Positions 42,700-54,240 of a stretch of DNA of 64,000 nucleotides are shown piece after piece. How positions within the stretch are numbered: the stretch's first letter is position 1; each line of letters begins with the position of its first letter. This DNA is from Oreocharis arfaki (lineage: Eukaryota > Chordata > Aves > Passeriformes > Paramythiidae), in NCBI GenBank assembly GCA_013398015.1, contig VZRR01009804.1:1-64000 (forward strand). Direction: 5' to 3'. The notes under the pieces were generated by a model. It was not told where the DNA came from. It worked only from the letters and a program-made list of their open reading frames with translations, and did not search any database. The position numbers were made by a program, and so were the translations under genes.

Positions 42700-42910
42700 T
42701 CTCACACAACTGAAGCACCTTCGGCCAATTGGTGTTTTAAAGAAAAAAAAAATCAAAGGGATAATTGCTTAATTTAGAGTGATTTATTCCATTAAGTAAC
42801 TCTTTACCATAGGCCTTTTTTAGATGTTCAAGTGTATTTTTCATTAGTGCTGCATAATAAAATAATTGCAGACATAGGATGGGATTTCTCCCTTTTTTTC
42901 AGAAAATTGA
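42700..42910. promoter_or_regulatory. Candidate enhancer with TCF/LEF and NKX-type motifs
   Basis: An A10 run (42742-42751) leads into ATCAAAGG (42752-42759, TCF/LEF consensus). 'ataattgcttaattta', 'ccattaagtaac', TTCAAGTG (42837-42844, NKX2-type) and 'gcataataaaataattgc' follow. Strongly AT-rich over 200 bp. Confidence 0.45.
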
Positions 42911-44679
42911 AATGCAGAAAATCTCCCCTATTTTCTGCTCTTTCTGACAGGAGCTGGGGTCAGCCAGGAGTGACAAGGGGATGACTCCCTGCAAATTGGG
43001 GATCTCTCTGTACCCCTGGGTGAGACCCCGAGGGGCTCCTTCGACCCAGCTGTGCCCCCTCACCAGGTGGGCAGGTGGGCACAGGGGTGCCAGGGGTGCC
43101 ACCTCAGAGCACCCACAGGAGCTGGGACACTCCAGGGTGGCACACATGGGAACAGCCGGTGCAGGGGCAGAGGCGAGGCTGAGGGTGAGGATGCTGCGAG
43201 TGGACACCGACTCCCCAGGGGCAGCAGCCTTGCCTTGCCCAGGCTCCTGCCCTCCCACCGGGCACACGCACAGGGGGGGTTCGGGTGTGAAACACCTCCC
43301 TGGTGCCCCCAGCGCGGCGGGGACAGGCTGCGGGGAGCGCAGCGAGGGGGTTCCCCTGTGCCACCGGCACCCTCGGCAAAGCCAGCGCAGCCCTGCACGC
43401 AGCCGAGGAGAAGGGAAGGAATGGGCTGAGCTCCCCCTCATGGCTCCCAGCGGCAGCGCCGGGGTGCTGGGAGGAGCGGGGGATGCTGCGGGACCGGGGA
43501 TGCGGCTCTGGCTCCGCCAGCCCTGTGCTCTCGCCCTCGGCCAAGCAGAACAAGGGCTCGAACGGCGCCGAAACGCGGTCAGGGCTCTCCAGAGTCTCCA
43601 GGCAGTTTGCACACAACAGGGAGCGAGAGGCAAGGAAGAAACTACGAATAAACAAGACTGACTTTCCGAGTGCTTCCAAGGATGCGGGAGGTGCATCCTG
43701 GCAGCTCCCAGCGGGACGCAGAGATGTGCCCGCAGGGAGGTTGGTGACAGCTCGGTGAGGGCTCTCCTTGGGCACGGCTCTGCCGTGGCAGTCAGGGCAC
43801 AGCTGGTGCCGGTCCTTGTCCCTGTGCCCACCTGGCATTTCCAGCCCATCCCACCCCCTGACCATCCTTGTCCATTCCTCCCTCCCTCAGTGCCGGTCCT
43901 GCAGGGTCACACCGGAGCAGAGTCAGAACCTGAGAGCACTCAGGTCTATTTTGGAAATGCTGAAGCATTTGGGGGAGTCGATGATTTTTCCCTCCGCATC
44001 ATCTTGGCCGAGGCCATTTGCCACATTCAGTCTCAGCAGTGCTGATCTCCCCAGAGCCAGTGGGGAGCTCGTTTGCCAGGTGTTTGGAAAAACACCCGGT
44101 CGCCCACACCTTCAGCCACCAGCTGCTTTCCAGAGAACACCTCATCCCTGTCCCTCTTTCCTTGTCATTTATTCTGGGAAAAGCTGCCCAGCTGCGTCCC
44201 CAGGGGTTTGGGCAGGACAGTGCTCAGGAGCTGGGCATCCCACAGAAAAAACCTGTGGCTCTGATTCTCCCAGCGAACACAAAGAGGAGCAGCAGGCAGG
44301 TGCTCCATGGAGACAGCCTCTCCGGAGCGGCTCCCGCATGCAGGGAATTTAATGTAGTTGTTTGTTTCCCGGGAACTGCTGGTGTCAGGCAGCATTTGAG
44401 GGGCTGGTGTCGAGCTCTGCTTTAGTGTCAGCCCTGCATTAGCTGGCATTCACTATTCAGGGAAAATGAGAGATCCCATCAGAAGGGAGAGATGAAATCC
44501 CAGTGGAAGGCCCAAGACACCACATTCCCCCTCTGGCAAGGGGCAGTGCCGAGCATCCAGGAGCATCCCTGGTAGCACCACCAAAGACAAAACCCAGATG
44601 TTCAACAGCAACTCGAGAAAAGAGCAACCTCCCTGCATCCCCTTCTCTGCCCTCATTCATCACCCTCCCATCTGGAGAG
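42911..44679. other. GC-rich noncoding stretch with CpG patch
   Basis: CpG density is raised at 43280-43600 ('cagcgcggcgggg', 'gcggcagcgccgggg'). It spans the longest open frame in the window (316 codons, minus strand, 42899-43849). That frame is Ser/Pro/Cys/Arg-rich with no domain and lies across competing frames of 226 and 253 codons, so it is not called. No RNA gene or repeat. Confidence 0.45.
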
Positions 44680-45260
44680 GGGTTATATTTTAGCCATCAA
44701 TTTATTTCCAATCTGAGGCTGGAGCGCAAACCCACCGAAGATGCCGGGGCTGGGAATAGATGGAGGAGCCACAGTGGTTAATAAAAAACTCCCGTCAAAG
44801 TCCATCGGACAAGAGATCTGCTGGAGAGAGCCTGCAGGACAGCAGCGGCCGCAGCAAACATCCCTCCTCCTCCTCCTCCTCCTCCCCACGGCCACCGCCG
44901 GGGCCTTTCAGCAATGGAGATTTATTTATTTGCCTTCTGGATTGCCCCAGCTCACCTTGGGAAGGCAACAAAAGCTCGCAGCAACAATTTATAGGGAGAT
45001 AAGGCGGAGGGGCTGGCAGGGAGGGCCCGGCGTGGGGAGCTGTATTTCTCGGGGAGCCGTACCCTTGCTGGTAAGGTCATGTTGCAGCCGTGGATGTTCT
45101 CTGGAACAACAATCGCTCTAGATAAGAAAAATCTAACTGGATAAAGGGACAGCTAATCAGGAGACTACAAGCCCCCGAATTGCTCAAGGAATCCTTATTG
45201 ATCTGAACAAGATATCAAATGTAAAATAAAGGATTTTGCTAACTCCACAGGCTGCTTCAG
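44680..45260. promoter_or_regulatory. Candidate island with CTC tract
   Basis: 'tatattttagccatcaattt', 'gtggttaataaaaaac', the CTC tract at 44864-44885, 'gagatttatttatttgcc', then 45095-45245: 'ggaacaacaatcgc', 'cagctaatcaggag', 'ccttattgatctg' and 'gatatcaaatg'. Confidence 0.35.
44864..44885. repeat. CTC triplet microsatellite
   Basis: About seven to eight CTC units. Slippage-prone triplet tract. Confidence 0.85.
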
Positions 45261-45825
45261 CCCCTGCAACCTGGCACTGGATCAGCAAGCAGAGGAGCCG
45301 GCAGCCTGCAGCTCCTCTCCCAGCAGATATTGCCTGGCTGCCCCTTCAAAGGCAGAAGCTGCTTTTTCCCCCCCATTCCAATCTCTCCACAAGCTCCCAA
45401 ACAGGGCAAAAGCAGCAGCCCCTGTAGAGGGTCCCTCCTTCCTGTGCTCTCCTTGGGGAAGGGGCCTGGCCATGGCTGCTCCCTCCTGCGCAGGGACACC
45501 CCCAGGCTCAGGGTCTGCCTGGCCAGCTGTGGCCGTGCCCTTTGGGGACCAGAGGGGATGCCAGTGCTGGGGGGTCGGTCACCGCCTTCACACAGCAGGG
45601 ATGCGCTCATAGCATGGATCCCGCTCTCAGCACATGGCCGGGGAGCCTTTCCCAGCACCTGGGCCCGAAGGGAGCAGCCGGGATGGAGCCAACCCACTGT
45701 GCCCAGGGCTCCAGAGGCAGCTGGCAGAGAGGAGCAGAGATGGATGATGCCCTCCCAGCCCTGCGGAGCTGCGCTGGCAGCCCTGAGTCATGGCTGTGAA
45801 CCGCGCGCTGCTCCTGCAGCCATTT
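45261..45825. other. GC-rich spacer
   Basis: No gene or repeat recognised. Confidence 0.4.
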
Positions 45826-45900
45826 AGCAGGGGAGTTGGTTTATGCTAAACAAACACTGCTTGATTAATAAAAGCATATTTATGGAGGCTTAGCAGCTCT
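45826..45900. promoter_or_regulatory. Small candidate island with forkhead site
   Basis: TAAACAAACA at 45847-45856 fits the forkhead (FOX) consensus. 'gcttgattaataaaagc' follows at 45859-45875. GC-rich on both sides. Confidence 0.4.
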
Positions 45901-47950
45901 GGTAGCAGAGACGGGGCTGGAGATGGTGCCAGCAAGGCAAGTGCTCCTCGTTCCAGAGCTGCCCAGCGGCAGCAGGACAGTGCTGGTGCCAGTCCCAGTG
46001 CCAGGAAGGAGCCTGCATCCCCCTCTGGAGCAGCACAAGGAACCACCAACACCAGAGCAGGAAATCCAGCATTTTCTTCTTTCCACCCACTGTTTCCACC
46101 CAGCAGTTGGCTGGCACCCGAAAAAGGAGGTGGCAAAGGACAGCAATGTCCCAAGGAGCAGCCGGCACCCGTGGATGGGAATGGAGCAAGCACCCTGGAT
46201 CTGGTCCTGCAGGGAGCAACCCTCGTCTCCGGTGCTCCTGCTGCAAGACAGGGCTCAATGGCGGCTGGGAGAGCTCCTTCCTCCACCACCAAACCCAGCT
46301 TCCCTTCCCGCCAGGCTCTGCTTCCTCCTGGTTGGGGCTGAGCAGCGGCAGGAGGAGACGCAGGGAGCCCCCCGGGGAGCATCTCTCTCCCACTTGTGTT
46401 TTGATGTTGCTATGGTGATTGCCGAGCGATAAATCTTGATTATTATTGCCCGGCGCTTTCAGCCGCAAGCAAAGGCAACCTTTCCCGAGCCACTGGGGTG
46501 CCTTTGTTCCTGCTCTCCACCCGCTCCTGGCTTTTCTGCTCCCAGCCCTCCCTCGCCTGGGCACTCGCACTGGGCAGGTCGGGCTCCAGAGAGCCGGTGC
46601 CCACTGTCCCCATCCATCCTCAGCTGGGGGCATCACGCGGGGCACCGGCAGCCCCACCCCGCCCATGCCCCTTGCAGCCAGGAGGGGTAAATTCCCTGGC
46701 ACTGTCATGGCCCAGCCAGCTCGAGACCAGCAAATCCTCCTGCACCCCGGATTCACATGAGCACCCCCAGAACATTTTTGTGGGGTTTGTCTGGCTCTAA
46801 TCAATACCCTCAGAGCCCCAGGAGAAGCTGGGGAGTTCTAAGGGGCAGTTATCAGCTCTCTCACAGCACCTGAGCGCAGGTGGTGCCCCCCTGGGCCTCC
46901 ACACCTCCAGCCAGCTCTGGGAACGCAAGCTCTGGCCCCCAGAGCACGGCCCCCCCTCTGGCACGGCTCCGCTGTCCCTCCCGGACAGATGCCATTTGCA
47001 ATGTATATCCTGGGCTCTGCTTTCATCTCAGTCCCTTTCGTATTTTGCCAGAATATTTCTCTGTGTAATTTCACCCAGGGGGAAACAGGCGTCTGAAATT
47101 TTGCTTTTAAAATTCCCTTTCCCCTGCACGCCCGGCTCTCTCCCATGCTGGCTCCCCGCTCCGCGCCGGCACGGCCGCGACTGGCGGTAAATCTATAAGC
47201 CAGCTCCCTTCCCCTTTGAAGTGCACCCGGCGCTGCTTGGATCCCCTGACTTCTTGCTCCTTTTATCTCCCCCCCTATTTCACTTGTGGATATTCAGATC
47301 CACAGATTACATTTGTCTTCCAAAATTGCTTTCTCAGTCGGCAGCGCCTTTCCCCAGCTCTTTCTCGCGGGGTTTGTTCAGCCGCTTCTGCAAACCTTCC
47401 CGTTCCTGCTGGCTCCGTGCAATGTGACACTGAGCCCCTGGCCGAGCCCGGGTGCATCCCAGGGATCAGGCCCCACACCAGGCTGGCTGAGAGCAGGTGG
47501 GGACCTGTTGGTACCCCAAGATCCCTCAGTACCCTTCAGATTCCAGCAGCGCCTGTCAGGCACTTCGGAGGAGCAAGGTACCAACGGGAAGACTGAGCCA
47601 AGGGCACCCAGGCAGATCCAGCCCTGGGTCCAGCATCAAGGGGAGTTAATCAGGGCTCCTCGTCCCTTCCAGGGAAGTGGATGCTTCTGCTACCCCTGTC
47701 CCCCAGCTCCCTTTCATCTACAAAATCAGTGACTGAATTAACTCAGAATTCTGGGCAGGTTCCAAATGCCGTCCCGGGTGCCAAGAGAGTTCAGGATGAG
47801 CACTGGACAGAGGAGCAGAAGGAAGAGGCCGGGAGAGAAGGGGATGCCCAAGGACCAGCCCTGTGGGTCGGAACACCCAGAAAAACTGCAGCGACAGCCA
47901 GCCCAGCGCTTCCATCCATTCATCAAAGCCCCAGCAGTTCCTCTTTCAGG
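45901..47950. other. Mostly GC-rich noncoding stretch
   Basis: An RFX-like site at 46406-46419 sits in a short AT patch ('gataaatcttgattattattg', 46428-46448). Smaller AT patches lie at 47030-47110 and 47190-47350. The 304-codon minus frame (45890-46804) and other frames have no family features. No repeat element recognised. Confidence 0.45.
46406..46419. promoter_or_regulatory. RFX-like site
   Basis: GTTGCTATGGTGAT fits the degenerate X-box GTTGCYATGGYRAC except for the last base. Confidence 0.3.
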
Positions 47951-48940
47951 GTGAGCAAAACAATAAAACACGCTGAGCATAGAGAGCAGCTCCAGAACAC
48001 TGTATTAAACACGGGGAAAAAAATAAAGTGGGGACCTGTTGGCTCATGCCATCCCTCCTTCTATATCAACTGCCTCACTCCCAGACTAATGGTGTTATGT
48101 AGACTGTTATATTGGCTCTTTGCTTTACAGCACTGTGCCTCCACCCCAGCGCTGCAGATTTATTCTCCTCTGCTCAGCAATAAGTTGCCACATTGTCCTC
48201 GAATGTCACTTTGTGCACCACAATGCCGAGCCTGGTGCCAGCCCTGCCAGCCGTTCCAGGGCTCACTGTGTCCGGGCACCAACCATGGGAGAGGCACAAA
48301 CAGCCCCAGCCACCACCGGCTCTCTGAGCCACCTTGGGCCAGTCACTCCCCACCACGTCCCTCCATCTCCTGGTGTGTAAAATCCTCCTTTTTGCAAAGA
48401 AAACACCTGCCAAAGGCAGGCAGGAGGCCCCAGCCTGCAGCCCGGGGTCTGGCCATGCAGGGAAAACAGGGAGAGGGGAACCAGCACGTGAGAGCACCCC
48501 AAACCCCAGCCCCTGAAAGCATAGGCTTGTGGTCTCGGAGCAGGAATTGAAGTCCAGCACTGGTTCATCCCCTCCTGTGTCTCCAGCACAGAGCAGAGCG
48601 ATGCTCGCTCGGGAGCGGGAGTTTGTCACCTGCAGGATTATTGGCAGCTGTGCCAGGACGCTCTGCTACAGAGGGATAAATCAGTTCCTTCCTGCACATC
48701 TGACTTGTCTGAGCGCCTCATTTAAACATTTATCAGAGGGCACGGCCTGATCTCCCTCGCAAATGGGATGCCGGGGGAGCTGGCACACCGGGATCGCGCC
48801 GGCAAAGTTTTGTCACCCTGATGCTTCCCCGCGAGCTCCTGTCGCTCCTGTGAGTGCTGCCTGTTCAGCAGGTGTAACCGTCCCTTTAAACATTGCTTCT
48901 GTAATTAAAGTTTCATACACACCTTCCTCAAGGAGGGGAA
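47951..48940. other. Mixed noncoding stretch
   Basis: AT-moderate at 47955-48200 ('gcaaaacaataaaacacg', 'tgttatattggc') and 48640-48920 ('tcatttaaacatttatcag', 'ctgtaattaaagtttc'). The 289-codon frame over 47681-48550 has no domain. Confidence 0.4.
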
Positions 48941-49785
48941 GGGGGAGAGGTGCCTTTGAAGCCGGCTCACAAAGGGATGTCGCTGAGGGGGAAGGGGAAG
49001 TGTTGACACCACAGGGATCACCTTGTGCTGCGAGGGCTCCCCGCGGCGCAGGCAGCTTCACCTGCCGCCGCCCCTGCACCAGCATCCCCTGCCTGAGCCC
49101 TGCCTGACCCCTTCCTGCATCCCCTTCCCTCCTCCAAGCTGCCCGTGGCTCCAAAGCGGGGTTTCTGAGCACCGTCCCCCTAAGCCGTGCTTTGGGCCAG
49201 CATCTCGCTGAGGCTGAAGCAGCAGAAGCACGGAGATGAAATGGCAGCTCCGCAGCACGGGGCTGGCCGGCGCCTCGGGCACTCGGTTCGGATGCTTCCC
49301 TGGATTAGCGGAGGCTCTTGACGCCCTGAGCCGGAGCCAGAAGCCCCTCTCAGTGCGGAATGCTCCGGCGCCGTGCGGTGCTGCACACCAGGGACTGCCA
49401 GGGGAACGTGCGGGGAAAAGCAGGTGGGGCTGAGCTTCCCTCGGTGCAGAGAAGGGCTGCAAACCTTAGGGGAGCGGGTTTGGGACCCCCTCCAGTTGGG
49501 TACCGAGTCGGCTGCGGGCAGGACACGCCCAGAGCTGGATGGTTTGGAGGATGCCCCTGGCGCAGAGCGTGTCTGTGTCCTCCCTCGAAAGGGAGCTGCA
49601 GCTCCCCCACGGGCTGCTCCATCCCCGGGTCAGACACACAAACAGCCTCGCGTGTGCCCGAGGGGGCAGAAACAAAGCGATTCGCAGTGCAGGAGGAGGG
49701 ATTTACACTTGGCACAGCTTCCTCCGGCAGTTCCCTCGGGAGGGTTCCGGAGGGTTCCAGGAGGGCAGGGTTGGGGTGTAATCCC
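48941..49785. other. GC-rich spacer
   Basis: Moderately CpG-rich (49030-49380). A 10-bp repeat AGGGTTCCGG/AGGGTTCCAG lies at 49741-49760. No gene. Confidence 0.4.
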
Positions 49786-49925
49786 TAAAAGCTCACACTA
49801 ATTCTCCACAGGCACAAGGGTTGTGGCAGCTGATGGGCTCGGAGATAAGGAGATTATCTTGTCCGGCAAAGAGGAGCACCGACCCCTGGCTCGCTGAGCC
49901 TGAGATTAAGGCTGAATTAACCCCC
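49786..49925. promoter_or_regulatory. Small island with inverted GATA sites
   Basis: AGATAA (49843-49848) and TTATCT (49854-49859) form a GATA-type inverted repeat with a 5-bp spacer. 'gattaaggctgaattaaccc' follows at 49903-49922. Confidence 0.4.
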
Positions 49926-51910
49926 AGGAAGGGGTCTCCTGGCAGAGCTTCCCCAGCCCCTTCTCACCCGTGAGGATTTGTGAGGGGGATGGAGCTTCTC
50001 CTGCTGGATGTTTCTGGGGAGATGCACTGTGTCCACCAGCCCCAGAGAGGCCAGGCAGTGCAGGCAGATACTCCCCGAGAGCATCCACGTGCCCCAAGAC
50101 CGACAATTACAGAAATCCAGAGAGATGGACACAGAAAGACACAGAAGTAAAAGAGCACTGAGACCTGTCCTTGAACCAGGAAATCCAGAAGCTGCTGGAT
50201 TATGTGTGATCACACCCCTCTGCTCCAGGCAAACCCCCCCAGCTGGGATGCACCGCTACCAGTCCAGGGATGCAGAGAGATGGGAGAGACCACGGGAATG
50301 TGGCACAAGTCCCTGTTCCCCCACTGTGGATGTGGGGGCCGAGTAGCCCCTGGGCACCCACCTGCAGGGGAAGTGCAGCAGACAAACCTGAAATAGCGAT
50401 GCCAAATATCCGAGGGCTGTGGAGGCAGTCCTGGGAGAAGGGGCACAGCAGGCCAGGTGTGCTGTTCCACTTGTGCTTGGGATCAAAGCCGGGTGAGCTC
50501 ACACGGCTCAGGTGTTTGCTTGGCACTGAATTGTGAGTGGATTCAGCCACTCAGAGGCAAAGCAACAATAAAATTGTCCTCAAAGGACGACTTTCAACCT
50601 CCTCGGATTTTTCTCTTTTCCTTTGCTTTTTATCATTCACAAAAGATTGGAGATAAAAGCCTGAGGGAAGGTGACTGTGAGTGCTGGAGCGAGGGGCAGA
50701 GCTCTGCCCTGCATCCCCCGGACCAGCAACAGGTTCCCCCCACCCCACTGCCCCCCTGAGGCTGTGGAGTGCCCAGCTTGATCCCAACCCACAGCATTCC
50801 ACTGCCCTTCCAATCCATCCATTGCCCCCCACCCATTTCCAGAGCCCCCAGCCCACCAAAGGCACCTATTTCATTCCACTTTCACCTCTGCCCACCCTGG
50901 GCTGAGCTTGAAAAGGAAAACACCAGGTGGGAAAAACCCAGGAAGTTTCTCAGCACCGCTGAGCACGTTGGTTACAGAGACAGATATTTATTTCTCTGAG
51001 CCTGTGACAACCCGAGTCAGCCTTATCTGCCCCAAACACTTTGTTGATCAGACAGAGAAGCACAGCCCGGGCAGCAGAGCCATCCTGGCACAGCACAGGG
51101 AACCGCCGGCGGGTCCGAGGTGCTGTTCAGAGACAAGAAATCACCTCGGAGTTCAAAGGCTGGGGAAGGAGATTGTCACCTTGGAAACCAGCCGGGCAAG
51201 GCATCATCAGCTGCCCAGCCCCGGGAGATGCTGCCCATGGACCAGGAGGATGCTGGACACTGACACCGAGGGCCCCACCCCAAGTGCAGGCAGGGAGAGG
51301 GAGGAATCTCCCCAGGAACAGCAGCTCCAGCAGCAGCCTCAGGATCCGAGCCTGGTTTAAGAAGCTGCTTCTCATTCACAGCTGTGAGGAGGGAAGGGAT
51401 TCACAGACCCAGAGGTGGGTGCATCCCTTCTTTCTCCCTTAAACACATGGATTGCAGATCCATCATCTGCTTCCACGAGCAAAGCGCCTTTCAGAGGTGT
51501 TTTGCCTCAGTGCTGTGGGCAGTGTTCATAAGGGGTTTTTGCAGCCCTCATTTACCTGCAGTTGTGGATCACAGAAAAGCCCTTGAGCTGAACAAACTCT
51601 GATCTGCGTTGGAGTGAGCTGGACAGGGGCAAAAACCAGGATACAGCTGATGAAACTCTGCACTACGTCCCTTGGCTGCCCAGGGACATTGTGTGGGGGC
51701 ACCTCTGAGCCCTAACATTAAATTTATCTTCCTTTCCCACGGTAACAAAGCACAACACGGATGAAAGTATTTACAAGCCCAGCAAAACTCGCCTGTGGAG
51801 TGTTTGCAGAGCATCCCTGTCAGCACTACGAGGGCAGAGAGGTCTCCATGTATCCGTGATTCAGTGGATCCCAGGCATCCTGTCCCCTTGCCCAGGGAGC
51901 ACCGCAGCAG
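49926..51910. other. Noncoding spacer
   Basis: GC-rich with an AT-moderate patch at 50530-50660. No exon, RNA gene or mobile element recognised. Confidence 0.45.
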
Positions 51911-52440
51911 CATCGCCGCTGCAACGGAGACTGAGATTAAAGTTGTCCCTTAAAAGTTTGCTGGCTGGCTTTCCCCCGGTGGGCTGATAGGAATCATCTG
52001 CTGGCACGGAGCCTCGGTGCTGCTGCTGCCTTTGCTGTGTGTGTACATACACACAGACACAAACGTGTTTATAAAATCCCCAACTTGGAATTGATGATGC
52101 CTGGTACGAAGCAGTTTGTCACCTGTGCTTTTATGATTACAGCAACTAAGGGGAGAGAGATGTCCTTTCAGATAAGCATTGAAAGGGGGAAAAAAAGGAG
52201 CTTTCAAAGGGTCTTTGTTCTCTTGAAGTGCTCCGGCTCCCGAAGCCGCAGATTTCTCAGAAGAGGGGGAGGAGGGAGGATTTAAAAAACAAAATGCGTC
52301 CTCATTTTCAAACTGTTTCACATTAGCACTCATCAATTATAGAATTTGCCTTGACTAATGTTTCAGGCCATTATATTACCCTCTATGTTTATAATTGGAT
52401 CCTAAATTAGGATTAATTCTCAAGGAAAATGTTCTGAGCT
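51911..52440. promoter_or_regulatory. Long AT-rich candidate enhancer block
   Basis: Begins 'gagattaaagttgtccc'. It contains the CA/TG hairpin at 52035-52056, 'gacacaaacgtgtttataaaa', 'catcaattatagaatttgcc' (52331-52350), 'ggccattatattaccc' and the inverted repeat at 52399-52413. AT-rich over 500 bp, especially 52270-52440. Confidence 0.4.
52035..52056. repeat. TG/CA hairpin
   Basis: CTGTGTGTGTA (52035-52045) faces CATACACACAG (52046-52056): a near-perfect inverted repeat in alternating purine-pyrimidine sequence. Confidence 0.7.
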
Positions 52441-52775
52441 AAACAGGTGATTTCTCTCTCTGGAGCTCCGACAACGTCCTCATTACCCAGCGTTTGCTTT
52501 TCACATCGATGCAGAGAGACCGGAAACCCTGAAGGGCCTTTCACAGGTCACCCCAGGCTGCATTTTAAGGGCCAGGAGCCGGTGGGGACCCGCACGGCTG
52601 GAGAGGATAGGGGAGCCAGGCCCTGCAGGGTGTTCAGGGCTCTTACAGCTCCCGGCAGCACTCCAGGGGATGGCACAGGAATGGAACTGGGCAATGCTGC
52701 TCCACACCCCTCTGCTCCCAGCCCTCTCCCCACTGGGTGCCCTGGACACACCAGGGCCCTTCCCTGACCAGACAC
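52441..52775. other. GC-rich spacer
   Basis: No feature recognised. Confidence 0.4.
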
Positions 52776-53035
52776 TGAGGCCTTGTTATTATTTATTAAC
52801 CAGTCAGTGTGTGCTTAATAGAAATTTCATTAGGAGCGTTCAGTATAGATAGTCACCGGTCCAGAACCTACAAGTAATTATGTTTAATTATTATGCCGGT
52901 ATGTCTGGAATAACGATAGCTCCCGAGCACCAGGATTAAGGAGCAAAGTCAATTGGAACAGGAGCTATTTATTTTTTTGTCTTAACAGTTCCCCTCTGCT
53001 CTTAATTGGTTTTCACATTTCTCAGCCATTGGTAA
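52776..53035. promoter_or_regulatory. Strong candidate conserved island
   Basis: 'gttattatttattaaccagtc', 'gaaatttcattaggagcg', TAATTA at 52875-52880 and 52885-52890 (10-bp phase), 'ggaataacgatagc', 'gtcaattggaac' and 'ctcttaattgg'. Balanced pieces between the A/T cores look sequence-specific and not simply AT-rich. Confidence 0.45.
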
Positions 53036-53510
53036 AAGTGCTGGAGAGAGACACCACGACACGTCCAGCCCTTCCCGTGCCAGCGGCTGTGCCAAGCAGG
53101 GAGCACTCTCCTGGCGCAGCAGGATGCTCAGCCATGGGGCAGGGGTGTGTGGGAGCCCAGGGGGGAGCCAGGCTGGGGCAGGACACCTGGCACATCACAG
53201 CTTGGCTCTCTGCAGACCCAAACACAGCCTTCTCATGCACCTTTCCTGGAAACACCAAGCATTTTACCCCAAAAAGCAGCTTTCTGGATGGTTTCCTCTC
53301 CCTTCAGAGCACAGTCTGAGCTCCTAGCCTAGGACTGGGATCTCTGCCTTTTGACTTCCAGACAAGAAAGCTGCCCCAGCGGAGGAGACACCAAGCACGA
53401 GCCTGCAGGCAGCACCAGCCCAGCACAGCCCCTCAACCCTGCCAAGGGCGCCCGCCTTCCCCCGGCCTCCCCAGCTGGGAGCCGGGAGGAATTAGAGCAT
53501 TTGGGAAGGA
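53036..53510. other. GC-rich spacer
   Basis: No feature recognised. Confidence 0.4.
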
Positions 53511-53590
53511 AAACAGAGCTACAGAGAGACACTGTTGAATGTAAATACCAGTTAAATATGCATTACCATATGCCCGCGCCTTCGCGGTCT
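53511..53590. promoter_or_regulatory. Small AT-rich patch
   Basis: 'gaatgtaaataccagttaaa' and 'tatgcattaccatatgcc'. Short candidate island. Confidence 0.25.
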
Positions 53591-54240
53591 GTTCGGAGGC
53601 AGTGCCAGCCAGGGAGGAGATGCAGGAGCAAAGAGCTGGAGGCTCAGCAGAGCGAGCTCCTTCCCTGCCAGCCTGGCACCCCAGCCCACGCCACAGCCCA
53701 TGGAAATGAGCAGCTGTGGACCTGCTCCCGCTGTCCTGCCCGTGGCCCTGCCCAGGCTGAGCCCACCTGAGGCCTGGGCACAGGACCTGCAGCATTCCCA
53801 GCAAGGGAGCCCAGCCCAGGGAAGGGGTGAAGAGGTTTCCCCCGGCACCACGCAGGTGATTGCGACAGCAATGCCTGTGCCACGGATGCCATCCCTAAAC
53901 AAGGGGTGTGATATCCCCCACCCTGCCTGGGCACCGGGCTGCGTGCAGGCAGAGCCCAGATGGCAGCCGTGGCTGCCTAATTACACGTGCAGATGACATT
54001 AGCCAGAAAGGGCCGATCCCGCCGGGGCTGCGGAGCACATCAGCCAGCCGGGGGTGGGCAGGGATTGCGCAAACGGGATAACGGTGCTGCGTAATTCCAG
54101 CTTCCCTCTGCGCGGGGTCCCGCTGCCTCCGCCGCATCCCCTCGCCCCGGCCCCACCGCTCGCAGCGCTCGGCATCTGCCTCCGCCCCGGGCACGGCTCC
54201 ACTCAACCCGTGCGGGTGCAGCCCTGGAGGGAGAGTCAGG
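53591..54240. other. GC-rich stretch with CpG island-like end
   Basis: CpG-dense at 54000-54235 ('gatcccgccggggctgcgg', 'ctctgcgcggggtcccgc', 'gctcgcagcgctcgg'). Possible small CpG island. No gene recognised. Confidence 0.4.

Noticed and set aside
42899..43849. 316-codon open frame on the minus strand (longest in the window)
   Set aside because: Ser/Pro/Arg/Cys-rich, no domain or family resemblance, overlapped by frames of 226 and 253 codons in other phases. Expected in GC-rich DNA poor in stop codons.
45890..46804. 304-codon minus-strand frame
   Set aside because: No recognisable domain, low-complexity Leu/Gly/Pro/Trp composition, competing frames on the other strand.
47681..48550. 289-codon plus-strand frame
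   Set aside because: No family features; crosses AT-moderate and GC-rich DNA with no codon signature.
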